NCBI GenBank assembly: GCA_009691845.1
Contig: SIAJ01000049.1
Span: 1 to 41,043 of the forward strand
Length of the DNA: 41,043 nt
Direction: 5' to 3'
From: Gemmataceae bacterium
Lineage (GTDB): Bacteria; Planctomycetota; Planctomycetia; Gemmatales; Gemmataceae
This document shows, in pieces, positions 14,840 through 25,800 of the stretch (its first letter is position 1; the number at the start of each line of letters is the position of its first letter). The position numbers were made by a program, and so were the translations under genes. Under the pieces are notes generated by a model. The model was not told the origin of the DNA, searched no databases, and saw only the letters and a program-made list of their open reading frames with translations.

Positions 14840-16426
14840 GTGAATCCACGTCGCCGTGCATCGTTCTACGCTCTCGCCTTGCTTGCCATCGTTGCCTCGT
14901 TTCCCCGTCTTCACGCTCAGAGCGAACTCGCGAGTTCCAATCAACCCCCTGTACCCGCTTCGCCGGATGAACCCGAGATCAGGAAACTCATCGCCGAGGC
15001 ACTCCAGGAACGCGATGACAAAACAAAGGAAGAGGCAATCGCTGCCCGCAAAGTCACGGGGACCTGGAAGAACGGCATCACCTTCGAGACCGGCGATAAG
15101 AATTTCCGCTTCACCATTGGCGGCGTGAACCAGTTCGACATTGGTTTCTATGGGGCGAACAGAGATCTGAAGCGATCGATCGGTCAATTCAACAACATGG
15201 TCGATCCCGGGCAGACACTGCAAGATGGCATGGACTTTCGCCGGGCACGCTTGCGTATGTCCGGCCTGGCCTACGAGCAGATCGAATTTTTCGCCTAATA
15301 CGAATTCGCCAACGCGATTGATTTGCGTCAACGAACCTTGGGGATTCCGAATAGTGCCGGCGTGGCCGATCCCGCGTTGAACAATTTCGATCCGTCGGAA
15401 GGCCCGCTCTTCAACGAAGTTTACATCGGCCTCGTCAAACTGCCTGTGGTTGGCAACATTCGCGTCGGCCGGCATCGCGAGAGCCTGAACTTCGCGACCG
15501 CCACCGCCGACAACAATCAACTCTGGATGGAACGCGGCGTGATGTATGATGCCTACAACGGCAACTACAACTTCTCGCAAGGCGTGACGGTTTCCCGAAC
15601 CTATCTCAACGATCGTGCTTACACCTTGTTCGGCGTGTTCATGCAGAACAACAGTACGGGCCGACTCTACTCCTCGGTCGGGGACGGGGCCTACGCCTAC
15701 GATGGCCGAATCACATGCCTGCCGCTGTGGGATGAGGAAGAGCAACTCTGGCTGCATCTCGGCGTCGATTACAGCTATCGCAACTTGTACCAGAACGCAG
15801 TGCGATATCGGGCTCGCCCAAACGTCCGGGTCGGTACGAGTTTCCAGGTTCCGAACCTTCTCGATTCGGGAACGATATTCTCGCGAGACGCCCAGCAAAT
15901 CGCAAACCTAGAGTTCGCTTCCGCCTGGGGCCCGTGGACTTTCGCAGCCGAGGGAAGCGTCAGCACGGTGACGAACGCTTACACCGGCGGCCTGCCAGGT
16001 CCGGATGGCAAGTTGCCCAACGGAGTCGAGTCACGCGGGACCTTTAACTCAGCCGGCGGTAATATCGAGTTGCTTCGCTTTCTTACGCCCGATCATCACG
16101 GGTATGTCAAGGACCGCCCCGGTTATGCCCGTGTTACGCCGACGCGCCGGTTCGTCCTGCTCGAAGGAGAGGATGATAGCTGGACGTTCGATACGGGTGC
16201 ATGGGAAATTGGTTTGCGCTACGACTATGTCGATCTGACTCATGGCGGCATCAACGGCGGAACCGCTCAAGGGATCACCGGGGCCATCAACTGGTATCTC
16301 GCGTCGAACGCCCGAATCCAGATCAACGCAAGCTGGATGACTCGCGAGTTCAATCCGGGCGACAAAGAGGGCCGCGCCGACGGAGAGATCAGAGCACTCG
16401 GCATTCGCTTCAACTGCGATTTCTAA
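14840..16426 (+). pseudogene. O/P-type outer-membrane porin split by an in-frame TAA
   Basis: The frame starts at a GTG (14840) with a signal peptide (FYALALLAIVASFPRLHAQ) and a helical stretch. It then enters a porin-like beta-barrel: ITFETGDKNFRFTIGGVNQFDIGFYG and DGMDFRRARLRMSGLAYEQ. A TAA at 15296-15298 interrupts it (…IEFFA, stop, YEFANAIDLRQR…), and the same frame is open to the natural stop at 16424-16426. The protein ends RFNCDF, with the terminal Phe expected for outer-membrane barrels. The whole would be about 528 residues, typical of the phosphate-selective porin O/P family. CAA to TAA (Gln to stop) is the simplest explanation. It could be a true pseudogene, a sequencing error or read-through; no restart with a Shine-Dalgarno site is evident downstream. 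Confidence 0.8.
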
Positions 16427-16526
16427 GTGAGCGATTCAATAGAAGGCGTAAGCGACTCATCACCTCCCGCCGATCTCACTTGGCGATGCTGAGAAGGTAC
16501 TCGCCGTGGTCGTCATGAATTGTTTC

Positions 16527-17066
16527 CTACTTGATTTCCTTCAAGATATCGTCGTCCTTCTTGTCCAGCGGGTTCACCTTGGGGTTGGCTTTCTTGGTGC
16601 CGCTTTCGCCAAGGACGTCGAGAATGTCCTTGCTCTTGGGCGACGGTGTTTTGCCAGGCGTGGAAGTGGCCGTGGTTGCAGCTGGGGATTTGCTGGGGTC
16701 GGCCGGCACGGAAGCAGCTGGAGCGGCTTCCGGGGCTTCCGGTGCGGCTTGAACTTGTTTCGGCGTCGGGTCCGCTTGCTTGGCAAGAAAATACGGCATG
16801 GCCGTGAAAGCCACCAGCATGATCGCCGCGATTGCTGTTGCCAGGAGAAACGGCTTCAGCAAGCTGCCTTCGCTGGAAAGGCCGAGCGATTCTTCGGGCG
16901 TTTGATTGCGCATGTGGCGCAAAGAATCGGCCGTGAAACTCGCGGGATTGCGTGAGTTGGTCAGGGTCGCTTGATTGGCTTCGCCGTTCGGTGAGTTCGG
17001 AATCATGAAATTGGCCGCCATCGAAAAGGGTGTGGGCCGGGTGGGTTGAGTCGGACAGTTGCCCAT
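16527..17066 (-). CDS. Single-pass membrane protein with Pro/Ala-rich tail, unknown function
   Basis: The 179-residue protein has one membrane segment (about residues 70-95, FLLATAIAAIMLVAFTAMPY) after a polar N-terminal region with SLRHMRNQTPEES. A Pro/Ala/Lys-rich C-terminal part follows, including SKDILDVLGESG and DDDILKEIK. No known domain is recognised. The start may instead be the internal Met at about 17021. It is divergent from the TPR gene at 17314 and shares the intervening 247 bp with it, where promoters for both should lie. Confidence 0.6.
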   Translation of the reverse strand: MGNCPTQPTRPTPFSMAANFMIPNSPNGEANQATLTNSRNPASFTADSLRHMRNQTPEESLGLSSEGSLLKPFLLATAIAAIMLVAFTAMPYFLAKQADPTPKQVQAAPEAPEAAPAASVPADPSKSPAATTATSTPGKTPSPKSKDILDVLGESGTKKANPKVNPLDKKDDDILKEIK

Positions 17067-17313
17067 TGCTTATGTTAACCGGATAGAGGCACTAGGCAAA
17101 GAACCTTCTGGCGATTTTTTCAACCCGCTTGTACAATGGGCGATAGCTTTGTGGAACTCTTTGGCGTCGGCGAGCGTCTAATAGTAGCCTTCCTGCGGGC
17201 GGTTCTCCTTGACCGCTCGGCTTTGTGCTTGCCCACCCCGAACCCGCCGCGTTCCACGTTTTTTCTCCCTTCGCACCGGGTATCCGACCTGTTCACCAAC
17301 TGACGAGGCGCAC

Positions 17314-19797
17314 ATGCGATCAATTCCCTCTCGCTGGCGTGTCCTGTTCGCCGCATTCATGCTTGGCGGAGTCGGCTTTTCTTTGCTCGCATTCCACGAG
17401 AACAGCCAGGATGCCCTCGCGCAGGAACCCAAGAAAGATAAAGACAAGGACAAGGGCGGCCCGGAACGTGGCTCGATCGTGGAAGACCGCACCGCACGTG
17501 CGTTGCTCGCAGCCGGCGATGCCCGCCTGGAAGCCAACGAGCCAGTCAAGGCCATCGAAGTTTGGCAATCGGTCATCGAACGCTATCCGCGTAGCCGGGT
17601 TCGTTTCGATGCCCATCTGAAACTCGGCAACCATCTCATCGGCAAAGATCGGGCCTTCGATCGGGCCCGCACACATTTTGAATCGGTTGCCGTGGAAGAA
17701 AACCCCAGTGAGGAGCAACGAGCCGAAGCAACACTCAAAATCGGCGTCTGTTTCTTCGAGAGCCGCAATTACGGCAAATGCTTCCGTTACATGCGCGACG
17801 TGATCGAAAAATTCCCGGTCAGCCCGCAGGTGAACCAGGCCTACTACTACGTCGGCCTTGGGCATTTCCAGCAAGGACACTACAGCCGGGCAATCGCTGC
17901 CCTTGAACGAGTTGGCACCGCCCTGCCACCTCCGGAACCGGCCGGAACGGTCCCTGCCAAAACCAATAACCCGACGGCCGAGTTACTCGAAGCTGGCAAA
18001 CGCCTTTTCGTTCGTATTGAAGACGCCGATCTCGCCGCCCTGGAGCCGGGCAAGACCGTCAGCGTCAAAGTTCAAACGCTTTCGGGCGATTCTGAAACTG
18101 TCGAATGCTACGCCATTGGCCGCAATGTTCGTGTGGTGATCGGCTCGATCACCAGTACGCTGGGCAAGCCAAAACCTGGTAATGGCAAGCTCGAAATTCG
18201 TGGCGGCGAAGTCGTCAAAATTACCTACCGCGACATTCACACCGCGGCCGGTGCAAAAGAGAATGTCGTCATCAAGGATATTCCGATCGTTAGCAGTGCG
18301 ACCGCCGCCGTGATGGACGGTGCCTATGCCGAAACACTTCGCGGTGCGGTACTCGGCCGCGGCATGAACCTGCAAGTTTTCGATGCCGACTTCGATTTGA
18401 CCGACGGTGCCGACGTCGTCCGTGTGACGGTCGAAATCTATCGCGAGAAAACTCCCGAGGAACTCGCGGCCGAGGCCGGGCCTGCAACACCCGCAACGCC
18501 CGCGAAGGTCGATCCGAACAAGCTCGAACGCTTCAAGAAAATCGACAAGGTCGATGTGATCCTGACCGAAGCCAAGCTCGCCAAGCCGGTCGTGGAGAAC
18601 ATTGCCCTGCCGCTTCCGCCGAAGCCGGTGGAGCCAACAAAAGACGGCGAGCCAAAGAAGGATGAGCCCAAATCGGTCGAGCCGAAAAAAGAGGAACCAA
18701 AAAAAGAGGAGCCCAAGAAAGAGGAGCCAAAAAAGGAACCACCGCCTGCCCCGAAGCCCGAGGAAGACGATGGCACGATCCACTCCGGCACCTTCCGGGC
18801 GGTTGTTCAACTCGACAAGACCGAAGTGGTCCTCCCCGCCGATCAAATCCTTCAGGCCCAGCCCAACGATCTGATCGTGGTGACGTACATCGACACGAAG
18901 AATGCCAGTGGCGAACCGAAGACGATCGTCTTCAAGGCTCGTGCAGTTGAGGGAAGCCTGGGTAGCGTTCGCGTCTCGCAGACGCACATTTCCGACCAGG
19001 AACTTCGGGTACGCACTCAACTCAAGACGTCGAGTGCGCTCACGAACATCGGCAATCGCTACAAGGAATTCGGCCTCAAGCAACACGCGGAGACCAAGTA
19101 CGCCCAGGCGATGGCCATGTGCGAAGAAATCAGCACGGAGGCCCAGAAACTCGGGGGCCGAACTCTTGAAGAGACCTACGTGCAACTCTGGAAGATCTAC
19201 TTCGAGATGGACAAGCTCGACCTCGCTGCCGCCATGAGCCAGCGACTTCAGAGAGACTTCCCCAACAGTGAGTTCGTCGATGCCGCTTTGATCTCCCTGG
19301 CACAAGTGGCTGCCAAGCAGAAGGAATATCAGCGCTCGATTGGCATCTACAACAGCGTGCTGCGACTGCAAAAGAGCCCGCTGCGAGGCGAAGCCCAGTT
19401 CGGCATCGCCGAGAACTACGAGGAGATGGCCAAAGCAGCCGAGGGGGCCGCGGGCGCCCAACTCTTCGATCAATCGTTCCAGGAATACAAGAAAGTCTTC
19501 GACCAATTCCCCGATAGCGGTCGTGTGGGCGAGGCCGTCGCCAAGATGGCAAACTACTACTACGTGCAAAAGGATTACGCCCGGGCCATCGATGTGTTCG
19601 AGACGGTTCTGCGGACGCATCCCGATGCCAAGTTCCTCGATGTGATTCTGTTTAACTACGGCCGCTGCCTGTATCGCCTGGAAAAGAAGGGCGAGGCCCG
19701 CAAGCAGTTCGACCAGATGATTGCCGACTTCCCGGAAAGCCCACTGGCCCCGGATGCGAAGAAGATTTCGGAAGCGTTGCATAAGGCTGGGTTTTAG
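17314..19797 (+). CDS. Secreted TPR / beta-module / TPR protein (827 aa)
   Basis: A signal peptide (MRSIPSRWRVLFAAFMLGGV…DALAQ) is followed by N-terminal TPR-like helices (about residues 45-215: AIEVWQSVIERYP, AYYYVGLGHFQQGHYSRAI). Two acidic beta modules come next (about 229-325 and 350-540), then C-terminal TPRs (about 565-827: FGIAENYEEMAKAAEG, ALISLAQVAAKQKEYQRSI). Module B is interrupted by a Lys/Glu/Pro repeat (PKKEEPKKEEPKKEEP). Each module has VRIEDADL- or VFDADFDL-type openings and a closing ITYRD or VTYIDTKN. TPRs of this outer-membrane-assembly type bind proteins; the role here is unknown. The ATG at 17314 has GAGG at 17305-17308; the frame upstream to 17209 lacks signal-peptide character. 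It is first in the block leading to ExbB/ExbD. Confidence 0.8.
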   Translation: MRSIPSRWRVLFAAFMLGGVGFSLLAFHENSQDALAQEPKKDKDKDKGGPERGSIVEDRTARALLAAGDARLEANEPVKAIEVWQSVIERYPRSRVRFDAHLKLGNHLIGKDRAFDRARTHFESVAVEENPSEEQRAEATLKIGVCFFESRNYGKCFRYMRDVIEKFPVSPQVNQAYYYVGLGHFQQGHYSRAIAALERVGTALPPPEPAGTVPAKTNNPTAELLEAGKRLFVRIEDADLAALEPGKTVSVKVQTLSGDSETVECYAIGRNVRVVIGSITSTLGKPKPGNGKLEIRGGEVVKITYRDIHTAAGAKENVVIKDIPIVSSATAAVMDGAYAETLRGAVLGRGMNLQVFDADFDLTDGADVVRVTVEIYREKTPEELAAEAGPATPATPAKVDPNKLERFKKIDKVDVILTEAKLAKPVVENIALPLPPKPVEPTKDGEPKKDEPKSVEPKKEEPKKEEPKKEEPKKEPPPAPKPEEDDGTIHSGTFRAVVQLDKTEVVLPADQILQAQPNDLIVVTYIDTKNASGEPKTIVFKARAVEGSLGSVRVSQTHISDQELRVRTQLKTSSALTNIGNRYKEFGLKQHAETKYAQAMAMCEEISTEAQKLGGRTLEETYVQLWKIYFEMDKLDLAAAMSQRLQRDFPNSEFVDAALISLAQVAAKQKEYQRSIGIYNSVLRLQKSPLRGEAQFGIAENYEEMAKAAEGAAGAQLFDQSFQEYKKVFDQFPDSGRVGEAVAKMANYYYVQKDYARAIDVFETVLRTHPDAKFLDVILFNYGRCLYRLEKKGEARKQFDQMIADFPESPLAPDAKKISEALHKAGF

Positions 19798-19802
19798 TTT
19801 TT

Positions 19803-19832
19803 CTCCCCCCTCTCCCTTTCGGAGAGGGGGAG
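19803..19832. repeat. Intergenic hairpin between the two TPR genes
   Basis: CTCCCCCCTCTCC pairs with GGAGAGGGGGAG around CTTTC. It is related in form to hairpins at 28760-28784 and 32933-32977. There is no T-tract on the + strand, so it may stabilise or segment the message rather than end it. Confidence 0.7.
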
Positions 19833-19860
19833 CCAAGAAAATTCCTCACGCGGTTCACCA

Positions 19861-22800
19861 ATGAACATTCGCACTCTCGCATTCGCCGCCTTGTTCCTCG
19901 CTGTCCTGGGTGTGGTCGTCGCTCAACAGACGACGCCGCCTGCTGGCAAGGAGAAGGCCAAGGGCCCCGATGTCAACGAGAACGAGATCGACACGATCGG
20001 CAAGCAGGCGGCCGCGCTGGAAGCACAGCTCGCGAAAGCGAGCAGCACCAGCAAGGAAGGCGCGGAAGTCCAACTGAAACTGATCGACCTGTATCACACG
20101 AACGGCCGGCCATTTGGCCTCGTGCGTGCTGCGACTCTTTTCGTAGCCCAGCACGTGACGCACGCTCGCCACAAAGATGTGATGCTGAAGTTGATCGACG
20201 CTCTTCAAGTCACGGGCCGGAACAAGGAACTCATCGCAACGGGCCGGCAATACCTCACTCGCCATCCGGCCGACCCGGCCTGTGCCGAAGTCGAACGCTG
20301 GTTGGCCGCACTCCTGCGTCGTGGTGGGGACTATGCGGGCACCGCCGCGATTCAGGAAGCCCACTGGAAGCGTCTGGGGCCGACGCCCGAAGGACGGCGA
20401 TCGGGGGCTGATGCGATTGGTCTGTACTTCGCCGTAGCCAATCCGGAATCCTTCGCCAAGGCTGCTGCCCTCGGCGAAGACATGCTCGACAAACTCCCCG
20501 CTGGTGGTCCCGCGACTGCAGCCGGCTGGAGTGCCTTGGATGCCCAAGAACGCCTAAGTTTGTGGGCGAAAGCGAACATCGTTGGCACCAAGCTGCTCGC
20601 CAAGAGCCCGCCGCCGACACCCTACTATCTGCAGTATCTTAACGCCCGCATGGCCGAGAACTATAGCCGGTTGGGACAACGCGAAAACGCGGTCGAAGGC
20701 TGGAAGCGAGCGTTGGCGGTGGTGAATACACCTGCCCGGCCCGACTTGCAGATGCGACTCATCGAAGAGTTGTTCCAGACCAACCCGAAGCCGCCGGCGT
20801 TCGAGCCGTTCGTGGCTGCTTACGTCGCCAAGTACCCCGATCGGCCGGATCGCTTTGCGGCACAAATACGGCTCGCCTCCGTTCTCGTCACCAACAAGGA
20901 ACCGGCACGAGCCGAGCAAATCCTGGCGGCCGTGCTGCCGTTCGATGCTCGTTCTCACAGTGCCTCGTCCGCCTATGTGCAGTTGTTCGGTGCCGAGCCG
21001 GACTTGAACGTTCGCAAAGCCCGCCTTGCCGTCGCGGAGCAAACGCTCCGGGCTGCGATCCCACGGGCAACTTCGCTAGCAACCGCCGCCTCTCTACGAT
21101 ACTCCCTCGCCCTGGAATTGCTCCGCGATCGCGCCGTGAACGTCCCGGCTGCAAAAGCAGTGGCACGTGAACTTGCCTTCTCGTTCCCCGTCAACGATGG
21201 CACGGTGGGGGGCTCGGTCAACTGGCTCCTCGATGCCGCCGCTGACGACGCCGAGTTCAACGCGGACGTCGCTCAAGTTGTGGCAGCTCGCCGAAGATTC
21301 CCCTGGATCACGACCTACCATGCAACACTTGGCGCGTGGGCAACGGCACGAGCGACGAACAAGGAACTCGCCAAGCGAGCCCAGGTTGCCAGGGTCGAAC
21401 TTGCCAAGTCGGACAAAGAACCGATCAACGCGGATTGGCTGGCATTCGAAAGGGCGAACGCCAACGTCTGGAGCCCGCAAGCCGCCGCCGCTCGCGCGAA
21501 GCTCATCGAGCCCGCACGAATTGCCGCGTACCCCGATGATCTCGCGAACGACTTGCTTTACCAGCAGCAGTACTTCTACCGTCACTACGCGCCGGACGCC
21601 CAGCGCGTGAAGAGCATCGACATCGCCAGGGACTGGACAACCCGCCTTCCCAAGTCGTTCGATGCAGCCACTTCCTATTTGAACTGGTCGACTGATCACG
21701 TAAAGCCTGAAGCGTTTAAGCCCGCTGCCGCCGTCATACTCAAGCTCGAACCAACTTCGTTGAGCACCGATATCTCTCGCCGCTTGTTCACGGTAGCCGG
21801 ACATTTCAAGGACGTGCCGCTGGCGCAGCAAACCTGGGCGTGGACCAAGAAGATGTTCGAGAAGTACGGTTACGACAACAACGCTGCGGCCGGCATGGGC
21901 GATGTGCTCACCGGGTTGAACCTGAAAGTGGAAGCCAAGGAATGCTGGGATCGAGCCCTCACGGGTAATCCGGACACCACCGACTTTTCTCAATGTGCCG
22001 CCCGCTTGGTGGCACTGCTTCCTGAACTGGATAAGCCGAAGTTCCTGGACACGCTTTTGGTGAAGGACTCGGGCTTTCACTTTAGCTTTGCCACCGCTCG
22101 TGCAGACTACATGGTGAAACTGCTCGACATCGACGGGGCCGCCCGCCTGCTCGGGCCGGCTGCGGACAAAGTTCGCGATCGTGCCTTCGGTGCCCAAAGC
22201 CCCGATGCGGACTACGTCACGTTCAATGCTTGGATGAACGCGGCCCGTGCAGACTTGAAGGCCACGCCCGCCATTAAACGCAAGCTCTTCACACTCATTC
22301 GCGATCTGAAAATCGCCCGGTCGTCCATGACCGCACAGGCGGCTCTGTTGGAACTCGACGACGCTGCGGGTCAGCTTCCACCGATGAAAAAGCTGCTCGC
22401 TCTCAGTGAATGCATTTTCCTCGGCTACGGCGACGCAACTGATTTCGATCTGCTCACGCCCTACGCCCAGGCCGCGATGGGTCGCAAGGATCACCTGGCC
22501 GCCGCGACCTTGATGGGCGGAATGCTCGGCATGTTCCAGGGACTTGATGAAGGCCGTCGCAAGACCGGCCGCGATCTGCTCACACAAGCTTATACTCGCC
22601 TCGGTGCCGCCGGTGGTGCCGTCATCGACGAGAAGAGCCCGATTGCTCCGCTGCTCTCCGCAGCTTTGCAATTGCGACTCGGCGACCAAAAGCTGGCTTT
22701 TGAAACGTACCTTGCCCATCTGAAATTGTTCGACGAGCATCGCGCCGAAGTGCCAGTCGATCTGCTGGTGTTCGTGTGCGAAAGCCACATCGCCTCCGGT

Positions 22801-25800
22801 GGCGAGGAGAACCACACGCGCGTCGAAGACATTCTGCGAGCCTGGCTCATCAAGAATGCCGAAATCAAGGAAGTGGACGAAGTCGAGAAGGCCCGCGTGC
22901 AACTGCTCCTGGGACGCAATTACTTCCGGGCGAAACGATTTGACCTCGCTCGTGCTGAATTCACCACGCTCCTGAATCGCTATGCCAAGACGCCGCAAGC
23001 CATCGACGCGGACTTCGGCATCGGCGAGAGCTTCATGGAACAAAAGGTCTACGACCAGGCCGAGCAAGCTTTCGAGAGGCTCGCCGGCAGTCGCGAACGC
23101 GATGTCGTGATTCGGGCCGAGTTCCTTCGCGGCGTGCTTGCCAGCCGTCGTGGCGACCTCGATGAAGCACGTGCCATCTTCCGTGCTGTGCTCGAACGGG
23201 TGCCGAATCTTGAGTTGGCCAATCAGGCCCTCTTCAACCTGTCCGAGGTGTACGGGGCCGAGCAACGGTATGTCGACCAACTCGAAATGCTCCGCACCGT
23301 CGGTCGGCTGGGACGTGCTAGTAAACGCTACCACACGCCGGGCGAACCGCTTTCGATCGTCGTGCAGGATAGCGATCTCGGCGTTAGCCGTGGGCACAGC
23401 CGCATTCCGGTTCGCATCACCACGGAGCCAGGTGGCGACGTGGAAACGCTGTTCCTCATCTCCGGCGGAGCAGGCAAGGGGCTATTCCGGGCCGACCTGG
23501 AGACGCGCCTCGGCACAGCCGCCAAGAACGATCGCGTGCTGCAACTCACCGGCAAGGACATCATCCGCGTGGATTATCCGCCTGAGTTCAAGAAGGAATT
23601 CAAGGACGCCCCATTGCCGGACGCCGAGATTCGTATCGCCTCCGACGGCAAGCTCGACGTCGGCTCGGGCAAGATCATTGACGAGGACGAAGAGACCTTC
23701 AGCAAACGGCTGGAGCGTGAAGCCAAGGGCGACAAGGACGAAGACAAACGCAAGGGCCTCGCACGGCCCAAAGACCAAGTGAAACCAGGCAACGTCGTCT
23801 ACCTGCGTGTCAAGGACGCGGATCGCGATGTTACCGATCAGCCGGATACGGTTACGGTGAAGCTAGTGGCCGCGAGTGGCGATCAGGTTTCCGTCGTCCT
23901 GACCGAAACCGGGCCGCATACCGGCTGGTTTGAAGGCACCGCCAAAACGGGCGAACTTCCAGCCGGTGCGTTGGCCACGAACACAGCCATCGACCACAGT
24001 CCGCTGATGTCGATCGACAAGGACCAAAAGAGCGCCTGGCTCAGCGAGCCAGACGGGGCTACCCCGAAGATCCTCAGCATCGACATGAAGGACCTGAAGC
24101 GAGCCGACCGCGTCACCATCTGGACGCCGGACGCCAAACGCAATGCACCGGTCCGCATGACCCTCGAAGGCAGCGACGATGGCCGCCTGTGGTTCCGTCT
24201 GGCCGGCACCCATCCCGACGCCAAGGTCGAACCAGTCGTCGGCATGCCCGATGTGATGTCCGCTCGCATCTACGAAGGGGGCGCTGCTCAAGGCTACACC
24301 ACCTGGGAACAGGTGGTCGCGCAAACCAAAAACGTGAAAGCCACGGCTGAGGGCAAAGCGGCCGACCTGTTCTGGGCTCGCCTACCGGACGAGAAGGCCA
24401 AGAAGGCCGTATCGATCGTGTGGCACGGCAAGATCGTGCAACGCAAGTCCGGCTCGGCCCGCTTCGCGGTGCAAGGTGAGAAGACCGCTGTCATGGTCGA
24501 TGGGCGCCTCGAATTGCCAGTCGGTGCCGGTGGCAGATTTGCCGATGTCTACCTCGACGCTGGCACGCACGTCGTGACCATTTTCGCCGCGGCCGGCCCG
24601 AACACGAACACGCTGGAGGCTCGCTGGTCCTCGGGTGACGCCACATCCGAACTCGTCGAGCCCGTACCATTCCGCGAATTGGATTTTGATCTCGCCCGCC
24701 CGGAAGCCAAGAGCGTGGCGATCGCCCGGCCGTTCGGAGAAGGCGTGGCCGACAAGGATGGGCTATCCTGGAACTTCCAGTTCGCACCGATCTCGTTGCG
24801 GTATGTCCGTGCCGTGATCCACGAATATCGCGGCGAAGCAGTGGCCATCAACCACGTCGAGATTTCGGATACCGAGAAGAAAGTCCTGCATATCCCAACG
24901 GAAGCGGACCTGCTTTCGCTCTCCACGAACAACATCCTGGAGATCGCAGGCGGCGACATCGTGACGGCAACCTATGTAGACGATGTGAACCTGACGGGCG
25001 GTTCCCGTTTGCTCTCGGGCAAACTGACGGCCACCTATCACAACGGCTATCTCACGCCGATCGCGTACGACTTCCTCAAGACTTCTGCGGGCGACGTGTA
25101 CACGGTTCGCAAGGAACTGCTCCGCATCGATCCGGGCGAACGTGTGATCATCGAAGTCACGGACTTCGATGCGGATGAGACGGCAGCCCCGGACAAGATC
25201 AAGGTGCAAGTCGTGCTGAACGACGGCACGCCAATCGACCTCGAAGCGACGGAAACGGCCGAGAACAGCGGCGTATTCACCAAAGAAGTCGATACCGCCG
25301 CGATGGCGGCCGAAGGCAAAATCGTCGTGAAGCCTGGCGATCGATTGTACCTGCGTTATTCCGATCGGCAGAACACGGTGCCTGGCCACTCCGCCATTCG
25401 CGAATCCGTCGTGTACGTGGCCGAGCCGACGCCGGGCCGCGTCCGCGTGACTGAAACCCGAGCCACACGGCCGGTGCAAATGCTGGGTGCTCCGCCGGTC
25501 GATCCGGCACCGATTCTTCGCTACATCCCCGCGACGCCGGGAGAAACCGACCCGAATCTGGTGGCCGGCGTTGCTTTCGATGCCCCGTTCACGATCGAAG
25601 TGATCGATCGCGACGCGGCCAAGGACAGCCGCAGCAAAGTGACCGTGAAGCTGAAGACCACGGCCGGTGCCGAGATCGAGGTCGATTGCGTGATCGACGA
25701 CCGCCGACTCGGAGCGACCACGCAGGATAAGGCCGGCACCGCCCTCCAGGAAGGTCGTTTTGTCGGCCAGGTGATTATGCAACTGGGCGGCAAGGATAGC

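Noticed and set aside
15296..15298. Recoded amino acid (selenocysteine or pyrrolysine) at the porin stop
   Set aside because: Selenocysteine uses TGA and pyrrolysine TAG; this codon is TAA, which serves as a normal stop elsewhere in the window.
21094..23397. 767-codon open frame antisense to the giant TPR gene
   Set aside because: It lies wholly inside the TPR coding sequence, has no recognisable domain and no upstream signals.
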